From assembly GCF_021290925.1 (NCBI RefSeq), contig NZ_JAJSLX010000001.1:1116001-1180000 (forward strand): a stretch of DNA of 64,000 nucleotides, read 5' to 3'. Made by a program: the position numbers and the translations under genes. Shown piece after piece: positions 26,017-35,556 of this stretch. The stretch comes from Sessilibacter corallicola. GTDB lineage: Bacteria > Pseudomonadota > Gammaproteobacteria > Pseudomonadales > Cellvibrionaceae. The notes under the pieces are model-generated. The model saw only the letters and a list, made by a program, of their open reading frames with translations. It was not told where the DNA came from and searched no databases. Numbering within the stretch: the first letter of the stretch is position 1; each line of letters opens with the position of its first letter.

Positions 26017-27267
26017 TTAAACGGCAGCCATTTGCTTCATCAGCACACCAACTTCCTGACGCATGGACTTTCTATTTTGACCTAGGAAATCTCTTATACG
26101 ACGCGCAGCTTGCAATTTAATGACCGGATCAGGTTTGGTCATTACTTGTGCACGAAGTTTTGCAAGCAACAAACGATAAGCCATGTGTTCGCTTGGAATA
26201 AAATTCTCGTCTTCGATAATTTTCTGCCACACTTTATGATCCACTTCTGGCAATAAAATTTCCGAAGTCGATACATTTTTCATCGATTTATTCAGCAGTG
26301 TTAGCTCTTGAATTAACGTGCGGTAATTCTTTTTGAAATACTGTCGAATGGTTTCGATGGCTTGCAGCTTTTCGTTATCGGTGTTGCCTTGAACAAAAAC
26401 GTTGCGCTGTTTAGAAATCAACAGATTCAATGGCACGCTGCCGGAATTTAAATTCACCTTGCCGGTTAATAAATCAATCCAGACAGAGCTTCTCACCGAC
26501 GGTAAAACGAGCTTTTGTTTAACCGCATTTTGGCGAACTTGTTGACGCAGATGATCGGTATTAACGCCGCAAATTTGTTCAATCTCAACTTCTAACTGTA
26601 CATGATTCTCAATAAAAAACTTTCGAAGTTCAATGGTTAAGTTATACAGTTTGCTGGGATCGGTGACTTTTGCAGCAGCAAGACTCAAACGAGACAACAA
26701 GAATTTCAGCGGCAGCACCTGGGTACGCAATGAATGATGGTTACGTATCAGCTGCTCCCAAATTTTATCCACCTCTGTTGGGATAAGCGCTAAACGTTGG
26801 ACTTTAACATCACTGCGACGCAAATCCTCAACAATGACTTGCACAGTGTTGTCGTTTACGCCTAAAAAGTTAGCGATACTTTGTTGATCGATATTTTTAG
26901 CCTGCGCTAAGGCCACTTGCTGTCGTAAAAAATTCGAGTAGTTTCTCGTCGTATCGCCTAGAAAAGCCATGCGGGAAATAATTTCTCGACTGATGTGTCC
27001 GTTCTCAGTAGAAATTGTTTTCGGCACATTTGCGTGTACATAAACCGGGTAAATACCCACATTCATGTATCGCCAACGGCCAGTGACTAAATCGGAGTCA
27101 TCAACTTTTTTTGCCGTGGAAAAAAAGGTCGATAACAGATTTTTGTCTCCAGTATCTAACACCACGTCATAACATTTGTCGCCTTCATTAAAGCGAGCAA
27201 ATTTGATAAACCACGGTGCTTGAATTCCTAGAGCTAGCTCAAGGTCTCGGAAATCCTTTCGGTCCAT
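26017..27267 (-). CDS. Repeat protein with ISL3-transposase-like N-terminus, no catalytic domain
   Basis: 416 residues. Residues about 10-150 follow the N-terminal plan of ISL3-family transposases: LGIQAPWFIKFARF, then a strand VVLDT, then WRYMNVGIYPVYVHANVPK, then a helix-turn-helix QQSIANFLGVNDNTVQVI. The zinc-ribbon cysteines are absent and the DDE domain is missing. Instead there are three related repeats of about 74 residues (161-234, 254-327, 337-411). They share a start (L)(I/L)Pxxxxxx(V/I)W, a middle xLLxxxR, and an end IRxFFxxNxxxLxxE. I infer a domesticated DNA-binding protein with a helical repeat tail. It is first in the operon with the FIST-like gene. AGGGG precedes the ATG. Confidence 0.72.
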   Translation of the reverse strand: MDRKDFRDLELALGIQAPWFIKFARFNEGDKCYDVVLDTGDKNLLSTFFSTAKKVDDSDLVTGRWRYMNVGIYPVYVHANVPKTISTENGHISREIISRMAFLGDTTRNYSNFLRQQVALAQAKNIDQQSIANFLGVNDNTVQVIVEDLRRSDVKVQRLALIPTEVDKIWEQLIRNHHSLRTQVLPLKFLLSRLSLAAAKVTDPSKLYNLTIELRKFFIENHVQLEVEIEQICGVNTDHLRQQVRQNAVKQKLVLPSVRSSVWIDLLTGKVNLNSGSVPLNLLISKQRNVFVQGNTDNEKLQAIETIRQYFKKNYRTLIQELTLLNKSMKNVSTSEILLPEVDHKVWQKIIEDENFIPSEHMAYRLLLAKLRAQVMTKPDPVIKLQAARRIRDFLGQNRKSMRQEVGVLMKQMAAV

Positions 27268-28263
27268 ACAGTACCCCTAGAAAAAGTGTGGAAGTGATAA
27301 TTAAGAAGTAGCGTGTTTTAAAACGCCGCTCTGAATTTATTTAGGTCTGTTCGACAACAAAATTTATATGCTTATTAAACCTAAAAGTTTCAGTTTTTAG
27401 TTTACGTAGCCATAAGACCAGATATGTTGTGATTTTGCAATTGAGTGAAATGACGCTATTTAGAGCCTAACTAACCAGACAAACAGGAACTTCAATAAAT
27501 ATTTTTAATGCTCTATTTATTCATTAAAAAGGAATAAATAATTATGGAAAGTGGAATTTTTATCTAAAATCAAATTCGTGAACAAATGACATAAAAATCA
27601 GAATAAAGTATTCACTTTCGACTAATAAGTGTTTGTTCATAACCTCGATGTCGATTTCTTGAAAAACCCTACGTTTAAATCCATAAAATAGTCACCTTAT
27701 TAGACATAAAAAATTAAATTTAGAATATGTACGCCAAAAATAACAAAAGTGTAGTTTTAAGCGACAATTTGAATTCACAGGTGAACAAAAGAGTAAAACG
27801 ACAGGATTTGTTTGAAGGTAAGAATAATTGCTCAACTAATTGATCAATAATTAACACCGTAAAATAGTGTCGTTTTATTGATAAATCTTTTTTTTTAGAA
27901 ATCTGTTGAATAAATTAATCAAAACTATTGCCAAAATAAATGTAAAATATAGAAACTTATTTAAAAAATGAGACACAGGCAGCAATTTTTTTTAAGTTTG
28001 GCTGAGACAAAATCGAGTATGTTTTATTGGCCATGAAAAATAAAAAACGTCACAAAAAATGTGAGATATCCATTCGGGAAAAATAACAATACAAAAACAA
28101 ACCATTAATGGCCTCTGATTAAATAGGTAGGCAGCTACCAAATTAGGATGACTGCACTAAATACGTCGATAAAAAATTCCTCCAAAAATAAACTGACGTA
28201 TTAATCATCAATATTTAATGCACATCAAAACCTGTTAGTTTTACAGGAAGGTTTTATAGCCAT
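27268..28263. other. About 1 kb AT-rich non-coding region
   Basis: The longest non-coding stretch in the window, very AT-rich, between two minus-strand operons. It must contain the promoter of the repeat-protein operon. Local structure includes GGTAG-GCAG-CTACC (28126-28139), CCTGT...ACAGG (near 28232-28246) and the palindrome-like gcgtgttttaaaacgc (27311-27326). One copy of the decamer CTGTTGAATA, shared with the polyamine genes, lies at 27903-27912. No ORF with family similarity was found on either strand. Confidence 0.6.
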
Positions 28264-28290
28264 AAAAAAAGAGAGCCAAGTGGCTCCCTT
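28264..28290 (-). terminator. Rho-independent terminator of the potFGHI operon
   Basis: On the minus strand GGGAGCCA-CT-TGGCTCTC is followed by seven T (28264-28270 on the plus strand as A). It lies 21 bp after the potI stop. Confidence 0.88.
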
Positions 28291-28311
28291 TCGTACACAA
28301 AGTACACGTTT

Positions 28312-29142
28312 TTAATGACTGATTTCGCTTAGCTTACGTTGGCGCTTTTCATTACGAGCCACTAACCAGTAGGAAATCACCGCCGCAATAAGAACCGTCA
28401 AAATCATAATTGTTGCTAGCGCATTGATTTTAGGACTCAATCCTAAACGAACTGATGAAAAGACAATCATTGGCAACGTTGTTGACGACGGACCCGATAC
28501 AAAGCTTGCAATCACCAAGTCATCCAACGACAAAGTAAATGCCAGCAACCAGCCGGAAATCAGCGCCGGAGAAATGATCGGTAACGTAATTAAGAGAAAC
28601 GTTTTTAATGGAGTTGCGCCTAAATCCATGGCAGCCTCTTCAAGAGAACGATCCATTTCAGTCAGTCGGGACGACACCACAACCGTTACATAGGCCATAC
28701 AGAAGGTCACGTGCGCGATCCAGATAGTGATAAAACCCCGCTGCTCTGGCCAACCGATACTGTTTGCCAAACCAACAAACAGTAACAGTAACGACAAACC
28801 CGTGATGACTTCTGGCATCACCAGAGGTGCTGTAACCATACCACCAAAGACGGTTTTACCCTTGAATTTTCCGGCGCGTGTTAACACCAGCGACGCCAGC
28901 GTTCCCATTACCACTGCGGCAGAAGCGCTCGCAAAAGCCAATTTAACACTCACCCACACGGCAGACATAATGGCTTCATCGCGAAATAACTCGCCGTACC
29001 ATTTAAACGAAAAGCCCGCCCAAACGTTAACTCGTTCTGATCCGTTAAATGAGTAAACGATCAGCACAATCATGGGTACGTATAAAAAGAAAAAACCAAT
29101 CGCTAAAAATATTTTGTTTAATTTAGAAACAGAGGATGTCAT
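28312..29142 (-). CDS. potI: Putrescine/spermidine ABC transporter permease PotI
   Basis: 276 residues and six predicted membrane helices. The cytosolic EAA loop that contacts the ATPase reads EEAAMDLGATPLKTFLLITLP (about residues 165-185, by position). It is the PotI/PotC-type second permease of a polyamine importer, pairing with PotH to form the channel. The start codon overlaps the potH stop by one base (TAATG) with GGAGG just upstream, so translation is coupled. It is the last gene of potFGHI, followed by a strong terminator. Confidence 0.95.
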   Translation of the reverse strand: MTSSVSKLNKIFLAIGFFFLYVPMIVLIVYSFNGSERVNVWAGFSFKWYGELFRDEAIMSAVWVSVKLAFASASAAVVMGTLASLVLTRAGKFKGKTVFGGMVTAPLVMPEVITGLSLLLLFVGLANSIGWPEQRGFITIWIAHVTFCMAYVTVVVSSRLTEMDRSLEEAAMDLGATPLKTFLLITLPIISPALISGWLLAFTLSLDDLVIASFVSGPSSTTLPMIVFSSVRLGLSPKINALATIMILTVLIAAVISYWLVARNEKRQRKLSEISH

Positions 29143-30026
29143 TACCGATCCTCCATTTCTTTAAATTGAAAACGATGGAACAGCAGTATGGGAACTAACA
29201 GAATAAGCAACATAATGATTGCCACGGTAGAAGCGACAGGCCAATCTCGATTGCCGAAGAATTCGCCCCATAAAACTTTACCAATCATAAGCGTTTCGGA
29301 GCCACCGAGAAGTTCTGGTATCACAAACTCACCCACCACTGGAATAAACACCAGCAATGAACCTGCAATGACACCATTTTTTGATAACGGCAAGGTGATG
29401 GTGAAAAAGCTTTTGATTGGACCTGCGCCCAAATCAGCGGCGGCTTCCAAATAACGATTATCTAATTTCACAAGGTTGGCAAACAGCGGCAAAATTAAAA
29501 ACGGAATGTAGGTGTAAACAATGCCGATATAAACAGCAAATTCGGTATTGAGTAATCGAATGGGTTCGTCGGCGAGGCCAAGCGACATAATAATATTATT
29601 AATAATTCCGTTATTTCTTAAAATTCCCATCCATGCGTAGACGCGAATTAAAAAGCTCGTCCAAGAAGGTAAGATAATTAGCATCAAACACAAGCTTTGC
29701 GCCGATCCGCTCATGCGAGAAATTCCATAAGCGATCGGATACCCCAACAACAAACAGCACACCGTTGAAATTGCCGCAATTTTCAACGAACTCATGTAGG
29801 CATTAAAGTACAACGGATCACCAAACAGCCAAGTATAGTTACCCAGGTTTAGGTGGATTGTCAGTTGTTCATTGACGTATTCAAATAAAGCGGTGTAAGG
29901 CGGCTGAGCGATAGCGGCTTCTGAGAGCGATATCTTAAAAATAATTAAAAATGGAACAGCAAAAAATAGCAGCAGCCAAATGTAGGGAGGGAGAATTAAC
30001 AGCCATTTTAAATTAAATCGAGACAT
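29142..30026 (-). CDS. potH: Putrescine/spermidine ABC transporter permease PotH
   Basis: 294 residues with six membrane helices and the EAA loop LEAAADLGAGPIKSFFTITLP (by position about 194-214). The N-terminus MSRFNLKWLLILPPYIWLLLFFAVPF matches the PotH/PotB class. It pairs with PotI. It lies 7 bp downstream of potG and overlaps potI by one base, so all components of the uptake system are made from one message. Confidence 0.95.
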   Translation of the reverse strand: MSRFNLKWLLILPPYIWLLLFFAVPFLIIFKISLSEAAIAQPPYTALFEYVNEQLTIHLNLGNYTWLFGDPLYFNAYMSSLKIAAISTVCCLLLGYPIAYGISRMSGSAQSLCLMLIILPSWTSFLIRVYAWMGILRNNGIINNIIMSLGLADEPIRLLNTEFAVYIGIVYTYIPFLILPLFANLVKLDNRYLEAAADLGAGPIKSFFTITLPLSKNGVIAGSLLVFIPVVGEFVIPELLGGSETLMIGKVLWGEFFGNRDWPVASTVAIIMLLILLVPILLFHRFQFKEMEDR

Positions 30027-30033
30027 GTCACCT

Positions 30034-31164
30034 TCACTCAGTAATTACCACAGCAGCGTTGTCATCCCAGTGAACCCAAACGGTATCGCCCCAGGTAAGT
30101 CGTTCATTACCCCATCGAATATCGTTTAGCGCCGTTACCAACATCTCTTTGCCCGACGGCAGTTCTACGTGATAAACAGAATGAGAACCGAAATAACCAA
30201 TTTCTTTGACCACGCCCGTAACATAATTGTACTTTTGATCAGGCGCGTAACTGCTGATTGCTACTTTTTCAGGTCGTAACGCAACGGCAACGGGCTGGCC
30301 CTCAAAACAGGTAATGCCGTGACCGATGTAAACATCCGCTTCTGTGTCATTACAGTGAATGGTTACGTAATTAGGCTCGTCGACTTTGACAACGCCCTCT
30401 AGGATATTTACTGAGCCGATAAACTCTGCGGTAAATCGACTGTTGGGTTGCTCGTAGACTTCACTCGGCGTGCCAACTTGAGAAATTTCGCCCGCGTTCA
30501 TAATCGCGATTCGATCGGCCATAGTCATGGCTTCTTCCTGGTCGTGGGTTACCATGACACAGGTAACGCCCAGGCTTTCAATAATATTAACAATTTCTAG
30601 CTGCATTCGAGCGCGCAGCTTTTTATCCAACGCACCCATAGGTTCGTCGAGTAGGAGTAATTTTGGCTCTTTGATTAAAGACCGTGCGAGAGCAACACGT
30701 TGTTGTTGGCCACCGGAAAGTTGATGAGGTTTGCGCGCTTTTAAATGTTCCATTTGCACAAGCGACAACATTTCATCAATCTTTTTTTGTATTTTTGATT
30801 TATCGAGCTTGTCTTGCTTTAAACCGAAAGCAAGATTTTGTTCCACCGTCATGTGGGGAAATAACGCGTACGACTGGAACATCATATTGATTGGGCGTTG
30901 ATAGGGTTCCAGATTGTTTATTTGATCACCCTGCAAATAAATATCGCCTGAGCTTGGTTTTTCAAAACCTGCGAGCATTCTTAACAGCGTGGATTTGCCA
31001 CAGCCGGATGCTCCAAGCAATGCGAATATTTCCCCTTTTTTTATTGTTAAACTGACGTTATTTACTGCGGTAAAGCCACCAAACTGTTTACTGACTTTGT
31101 CAACGGACAAATAATCAGGATTATTGCGTTTGGCAGCGAAGCTCGATGACTCAACTACTTCCAC
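30034..31164 (-). CDS. potG: Polyamine ABC transporter ATP-binding protein PotG
   Basis: 376 residues. The nucleotide-binding domain has Walker [10 protein letters not shown] (about 51-59), signature [13 protein letters not shown], Walker [13 protein letters not shown] and the switch His in VTHDQEEAM. The C-terminal 120 residues form a TOBE-type regulatory domain. It drives putrescine or spermidine import through PotHI. It is 69 bp downstream of potF; that gap holds a very stable GC hairpin that may set expression lower than potF. Confidence 0.96.
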   Translation of the reverse strand: MEVVESSSFAAKRNNPDYLSVDKVSKQFGGFTAVNNVSLTIKKGEIFALLGASGCGKSTLLRMLAGFEKPSSGDIYLQGDQINNLEPYQRPINMMFQSYALFPHMTVEQNLAFGLKQDKLDKSKIQKKIDEMLSLVQMEHLKARKPHQLSGGQQQRVALARSLIKEPKLLLLDEPMGALDKKLRARMQLEIVNIIESLGVTCVMVTHDQEEAMTMADRIAIMNAGEISQVGTPSEVYEQPNSRFTAEFIGSVNILEGVVKVDEPNYVTIHCNDTEADVYIGHGITCFEGQPVAVALRPEKVAISSYAPDQKYNYVTGVVKEIGYFGSHSVYHVELPSGKEMLVTALNDIRWGNERLTWGDTVWVHWDDNAAVVITE

Positions 31165-31192
31165 TGTTCTACCCTAATGATATTTTGAGAGT

Positions 31193-31210
31193 CCGCCGCT
31201 TGCGCGGCGG
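31193..31210 (-). other. GC-only intercistronic hairpin between potF and potG
   Basis: CCGCCGC (31193-31199) and GCGGCGG (31204-31210) form a perfect 7-bp stem with a TTGC loop, in an AT-rich gap. Such REP-like hairpins after binding-protein genes protect the upstream mRNA and uncouple the level of the binding protein from that of the membrane components. Confidence 0.75.
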
Positions 31211-31233
31211 TGAGACGACACGAGATGTTTGAA

Positions 31234-32334
31234 CTATTGTCCGGTTTTAATCTCGGTCCAGGCGCGATTAATGACACGATCAATTTTTGGAGGCTTAACT
31301 GTTGCGGTATAAAGTTTTGCTTTTACATCAGCAGGTGGGTATATCGACTCGTCTGATTTAATTTCTTGCTCAATGTTCTCAAGTGATGCAGGAATCGGGT
31401 TTGGATACCAAATTTCGTTGGTATTCGCCGCTGCAATATCAGGACGCATTAAGAAATTAATAAATGCCAATGCTTCTTCAACATTTGCGGCATCTTTTGG
31501 AATACCCAACATATCAGACCAGAGCAACGCACCTTCTTTTGGAATGATGTATTTAATTTCTACACCATTTTTAGCTTCTTCAGCGTCGGCCATTGCTTGA
31601 GCAATATCACCTGACCAACCGACGGCAACACAAATTTCACCTCCGGCGAGATCGTCGATGTATTTTGAAGAATGAAAATAAGTGATGCTAGGTGCAAGTT
31701 CTTTCAGGAGGGCTTTTGCTTCGCCCTGATAATCTTTGGCATTGGTGGAATTAGGGCTCTTACCAACATAGTGCAAAGCGGCCGCGTAAATTTCAGTCGG
31801 AGCGTCCAAGAACGAAACACCGCACGACTTTAATTTTTCCAAATTTTCTTTCTTGAAAACCAAATCCCAGGAATCCGTAGGCGCATCTTCGCCGAGCACC
31901 TCAGCGACTTTTTTGACATTAAATCCAATTCCTGTGGTTCCCCACATGTAAGGAATGCCGTGATTATTACCTGGATCAAGAGGAGCGAGGGTTGCTAAGA
32001 AATCCGTATCAAGTTCGCTGTAATTGTCTAATTTAGCCTTATCCAATGGCATGAAGATACCGGCTTGGATTTGGCGAGACATAAAATCGATGGTCGGCAC
32101 AACGACATCGTACCCAGAGCGTCCTGCTAGCAGTTTCCCTTCCAATACTTCGTTGGAATCGAATACATCGTAGGTTACTTTAATACCCGTTTCTTTCTCG
32201 AATTTCTCAATGACACCGTCGCCGATGTAGTCACTCCAGTTGTAGACGTTAACAACTTTCTCAGCAAATACATTAGCACTAGCAAGCAATCCAGCAACTG
32301 TGATCGCGGTCAATGCTCGTGGACTTAGTTTCAT
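31234..32334 (-). CDS. potF: Periplasmic putrescine/polyamine-binding protein PotF-like
   Basis: 366 residues with a signal peptide (MKLSPRALTAITVAGLLASANVFA). The mature part begins VVNVYNWSDYIGDGVIEKFE, the canonical PotD/PotF/SpuD start; Trp and Asp residues here line the polyamine pocket in relatives. Further family blocks are YMWGTTGIGFNVKK, VAVGWSGDIAQA and YPNPIPASLENI. It delivers polyamines to PotGHI and is the promoter-proximal gene of potFGHI. An upstream region of 495 bp separates it from the aminotransferase gene. Confidence 0.95.
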   Translation of the reverse strand: MKLSPRALTAITVAGLLASANVFAEKVVNVYNWSDYIGDGVIEKFEKETGIKVTYDVFDSNEVLEGKLLAGRSGYDVVVPTIDFMSRQIQAGIFMPLDKAKLDNYSELDTDFLATLAPLDPGNNHGIPYMWGTTGIGFNVKKVAEVLGEDAPTDSWDLVFKKENLEKLKSCGVSFLDAPTEIYAAALHYVGKSPNSTNAKDYQGEAKALLKELAPSITYFHSSKYIDDLAGGEICVAVGWSGDIAQAMADAEEAKNGVEIKYIIPKEGALLWSDMLGIPKDAANVEEALAFINFLMRPDIAAANTNEIWYPNPIPASLENIEQEIKSDESIYPPADVKAKLYTATVKPPKIDRVINRAWTEIKTGQ

Positions 32335-32829
32335 TAAAACCCCCTTTATTGTGGTTGTTTGATCTTTCGATCTTAGTTGGGCAGCGTAGTATTACTGTGG
32401 CCAAGATGTTAAATAACCGACTCGTAACGCAGAGGTTGATTAATTCATCAACGTTCTGCACATGAGTTCTTTTTAATCAGGTGCAAAGATTGATATAGAC
32501 TCTTTACACCCTAGCCAGTTTAAAAGTTCTTACATAACTGTCTATGCACAACTGGCTAAAATCGAAAAATTTTTTTAATTTTTATAAATTAAATTCAACA
32601 ATCGGTGAAAGTACGATAGACATCTGTTGAATACTCGCATGTCATAGCCGAATGGAATATCCGATTGCTTACGTACGCCCCAAAATCACCGATCGTTTGA
32701 ATAAATCACAAACAAATTGATTAGAGGTTTCTAGGCTTTTTATAACCGTTTTTCGAAAAATAGATTCCAATAATTTGAACTGGTTCTGGAATAACATTAT
32801 TAATGGAATTAAAGAACCGTACTTTGGCA
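32335..32829. promoter_or_regulatory. Upstream region of potFGHI
   Basis: 495 bp non-coding. It holds a CTGTTGAATA decamer (32624-32633), also found upstream of puuD and puuR, and a TTCCAAT heptamer (32765-32771). The promoter must lie here, but no unambiguous -35/-10 pair was identified. Confidence 0.5.
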
Positions 32830-34191
32830 TTAAAGGAATTCGGCAGCCGTGTCATCCAGAGTTTTCAATACTCGCTCATAAAGCAAGTCGATCTCTTCTT
32901 TTGTGATCACTAACGGAGGACTCATGACCATTGTTGACCCAACACCGCGCATTACCAAACCATTGGTAACACTGATATCACGGCAACGTGTGCCCACTGC
33001 CCCTTTATCTTCAAAAAACAGATGCTGTTCTTTATCTTGCATTAATTCAATTGCTGCAAGCAGCCCAAGCGTTCTTACCTCTCCTACAATAGGATGTGAT
33101 GCCAACTGCTGTAATTTCTCACTGAAGTAAGGCGCGATTTCCTGATCGACACGCTCGACAATACCTTCATCGCGCAATACTTTTATATTGGCCGTCGCAA
33201 CCGCCGCAGCTGTTGGGTGACCGGAATACGTAAAACCGTGGTAAAACTCATCGCCACTGTTTTTCAGTGTCTCCGCCACTTCATCAGAAATAAGCACACC
33301 GCCAATGGGTAAATAACCGCTGGAAATTCCTTTCGCTATCGGCATTAAATCCGGTTTAGTTCCGAAATAGTCACAGCCAAACCATTTTCCCGTACGACCG
33401 AAACCGCAAATAACCTCATCACTCACGAGTAAAATTTCGTATTGATCGCAAATGCGCTGTATTTCCGGCCAATAACTTTCAGGTGGAATAACAACCCCGC
33501 CAGCGCCTTGAACCGGCTCGGCGATAAACGCGGCAACGTTGTCTTCACCAAGCTCAAGAATTTTTTCTTCCAGCTCCCGAGCAACTCGCAATCCAAATTC
33601 GTTCGGATCTTCGTCAAAGCCTTCGCCAAACCAATAAGGCTGATTAATATGTTCAATACCTGCAATTGGTAATGCCCCTTGTTTGTGCATAACCGTCATG
33701 CCGCTTAAGCTGGCACCAGCAACTGTCGAACCGTGGTAGGCATTTTTTCTGGCAATAATGACTTGCTTGTTAGGCTTACCTTTACACGCCCAATAATGTC
33801 TTGCCAAGCGCAACATGGTGTCGTTTGATTCAGATCCCGATCCCGTAAAAAATACGTGATTTAAATGATCCGGTGCCAGTTCGCTCAGTAGCTCGGCTAA
33901 CTCAATGGTCGGCGGTGTCGTGCACTGAAAAAAACTGTTGTAGTACGGAAGCTGCTGCATTTGCTCGGTTGCAGCGTCGATCAATTCCTGTCTTCCGTAA
34001 CCAATATTCACGCACCAAAGGCCCGCCATACCATCGAGAATTTTGTTGCCCTCGGAATCGTAAAGATAAACGCCCTCTGCCCGCTCAATAACGCGCGTGC
34101 CTTTTTTTACCAAATCCCCAGAATCAGTAAATGGATGGATATGATGCTGTGCGTCAATGGTTTGTAATTTTGTTTTTGTTGTAGTTGTCAT
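32830..34191 (-). CDS. spuC: Class III polyamine aminotransferase (SpuC-like)
   Basis: 453 residues. PLP-dependent omega-aminotransferase with GSGSESNDT (phosphate cup, about 117-125), YHGST, the cofactor Asp258 in VSDEVICGFGRTG, and the Schiff-base lysine Lys287 in MPIAKGISSGYLPIGG. SpuC-type enzymes transaminate putrescine or cadaverine with pyruvate to give the aminoaldehyde. It lies 9 bp after the gamma-glutamylpolyamine-synthetase-like gene and forms an operon with it. It therefore offers a direct transaminase route beside the glutamylated one. Exact amine specificity is not readable from sequence. Confidence 0.9.
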   Translation of the reverse strand: MTTTTKTKLQTIDAQHHIHPFTDSGDLVKKGTRVIERAEGVYLYDSEGNKILDGMAGLWCVNIGYGRQELIDAATEQMQQLPYYNSFFQCTTPPTIELAELLSELAPDHLNHVFFTGSGSESNDTMLRLARHYWACKGKPNKQVIIARKNAYHGSTVAGASLSGMTVMHKQGALPIAGIEHINQPYWFGEGFDEDPNEFGLRVARELEEKILELGEDNVAAFIAEPVQGAGGVVIPPESYWPEIQRICDQYEILLVSDEVICGFGRTGKWFGCDYFGTKPDLMPIAKGISSGYLPIGGVLISDEVAETLKNSGDEFYHGFTYSGHPTAAAVATANIKVLRDEGIVERVDQEIAPYFSEKLQQLASHPIVGEVRTLGLLAAIELMQDKEQHLFFEDKGAVGTRCRDISVTNGLVMRGVGSTMVMSPPLVITKEEIDLLYERVLKTLDDTAAEFL

Positions 34192-34200
34192 TGCGAATTC

Positions 34201-35556
34201 CTACACATTTAATAACAGATATTCCCGCTCCCAAGAACTGATAACTTGGAAAAACGTTTCATACTCTTTATGTTTGATTGCCATATAGGCGCGAACGAAA
34301 TCCTCACCGAGGATTTCCGATAATTCATTCGGTTCTTGCAAGCGACTTAAAGAATGCTCTAGCGTTTTAGGTAAATTGCTCGGTAATTCTTGTGCACAGC
34401 CGCTAACTGGATCAGAGGGTTGTACTTTATTTTTAATGCCTAAATAACCACAGGCTAAACTCGCCGCAATGGCTAAATAAGGGTTTACATCTGAACCCGC
34501 AAATCTCGCTTCGACTCGGGTCGACTCCGCGGATGAAATTGGTACACGTAATCCAGCGGTGCGATTATCTATTCCCCAATGGGTGTTATTCGGTGCAGCG
34601 TCACCAAATAATATTCTTCGATAGGAATTCACATTTGGAGCGTAAAACAGCATGGCATCGGGTGTATAACGTTGAAGACCACCGAGGTAATGTTTAAAAG
34701 TTTCACTGTGTTCGTTGTCGCCCGTGGTAAACACATTTTTTTTCGAAGATAAATCAATCAACGATTGGTGAATGTGCATTGAGCTCCCCGGCTCGTGTTG
34801 CATCGGCTTTGCTAAAAACGTCGCGTAGACGTCATGACGCATAGCAACTTCACGAATCGTGCGTTTAAATAAAAACACTTGATCAGCACGCGACAGCGGA
34901 TCGGAATGCTCAAAGTTAATTTCCATTTGAGCCGCGCCCGATTCATGAATTAATGTATCGACATCTAATTCCATGGCATCACAGAAGTCGTACATTTCTT
35001 CAAACAACGGATCAAATTCGTTCACTGCATCAATCGAGTAACTTTGGCGCGCACGCTCTGCGCGACCGGAGCGCCCTACAGGTGGTTGCAATGGAAAATC
35101 CGCGTCAGTATTTTTTTGCACTAAATAAAATTCTAATTCCGGTGCAACGATGGGCTGTAACCCTTCTTTTTCATACAACGCCAACACACGTTTTAAAACA
35201 TTTCTCGGTGCCAGTGGATGCGGATTTCCGTTCGCGTCAAAACAATCGTGAATGATTTGAGCCGTAGGTTCTTCTACCCAAGGTACCATTCGAACGGTTT
35301 TAGTATCAGGCTTTAAATAGAGATCGATATCGGCTGGATGAACTAAATTATCAATGGCCTCGTCATCGGGCCAATCACCGGTGACAGTTTGAATAAAGAT
35401 GGCTTCGGGTAAACGCGTACCTTCGCCATGAAGATATTTACTGGCCGGTAAAATCTTACCGCGGGCATTACCGGTCATATCGGGAACTAACGCTTCTATT
35501 TCAGTAATTCCGTTGTTTTGCAGCCAGCCTTTTAGTTCTATCTCATTGTTTATCAT
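34201..35556 (-). CDS. Glutamine-synthetase-family gamma-glutamylpolyamine synthetase
   Basis: 451 residues. The GS fold has the catalytic-domain signature PGSSMHIHQSL and metal/nucleotide blocks such as VNSYRRI, NRTAGLRVP and ARFAGSDVNPYLAIAA. The N-terminal ALVPDMTGNARGK is typical of the PuuA/SpuB group rather than GlnA, whose adenylylation Tyr context is lacking. It should ligate glutamate to putrescine or another polyamine using ATP. It is the first of two such genes in the locus and is co-transcribed with the aminotransferase gene. Confidence 0.9.
   Translation of the reverse strand: MINNEIELKGWLQNNGITEIEALVPDMTGNARGKILPASKYLHGEGTRLPEAIFIQTVTGDWPDDEAIDNLVHPADIDLYLKPDTKTVRMVPWVEEPTAQIIHDCFDANGNPHPLAPRNVLKRVLALYEKEGLQPIVAPELEFYLVQKNTDADFPLQPPVGRSGRAERARQSYSIDAVNEFDPLFEEMYDFCDAMELDVDTLIHESGAAQMEINFEHSDPLSRADQVFLFKRTIREVAMRHDVYATFLAKPMQHEPGSSMHIHQSLIDLSSKKNVFTTGDNEHSETFKHYLGGLQRYTPDAMLFYAPNVNSYRRILFGDAAPNNTHWGIDNRTAGLRVPISSAESTRVEARFAGSDVNPYLAIAASLACGYLGIKNKVQPSDPVSGCAQELPSNLPKTLEHSLSRLQEPNELSEILGEDFVRAYMAIKHKEYETFFQVISSWEREYLLLNV

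Noticed and set aside
28048-28065. TCACA...TGTGA inverted repeat resembling a CRP site
   Set aside because: The half-sites are in the wrong order (CRP needs TGTGA-N6-TCACA).
28034-28087. 17-codon Lys-rich mini-ORF (MKNKKRHKKCEIS...)
   Set aside because: In poly-A-rich DNA such frames arise by chance; there is no Shine-Dalgarno sequence.
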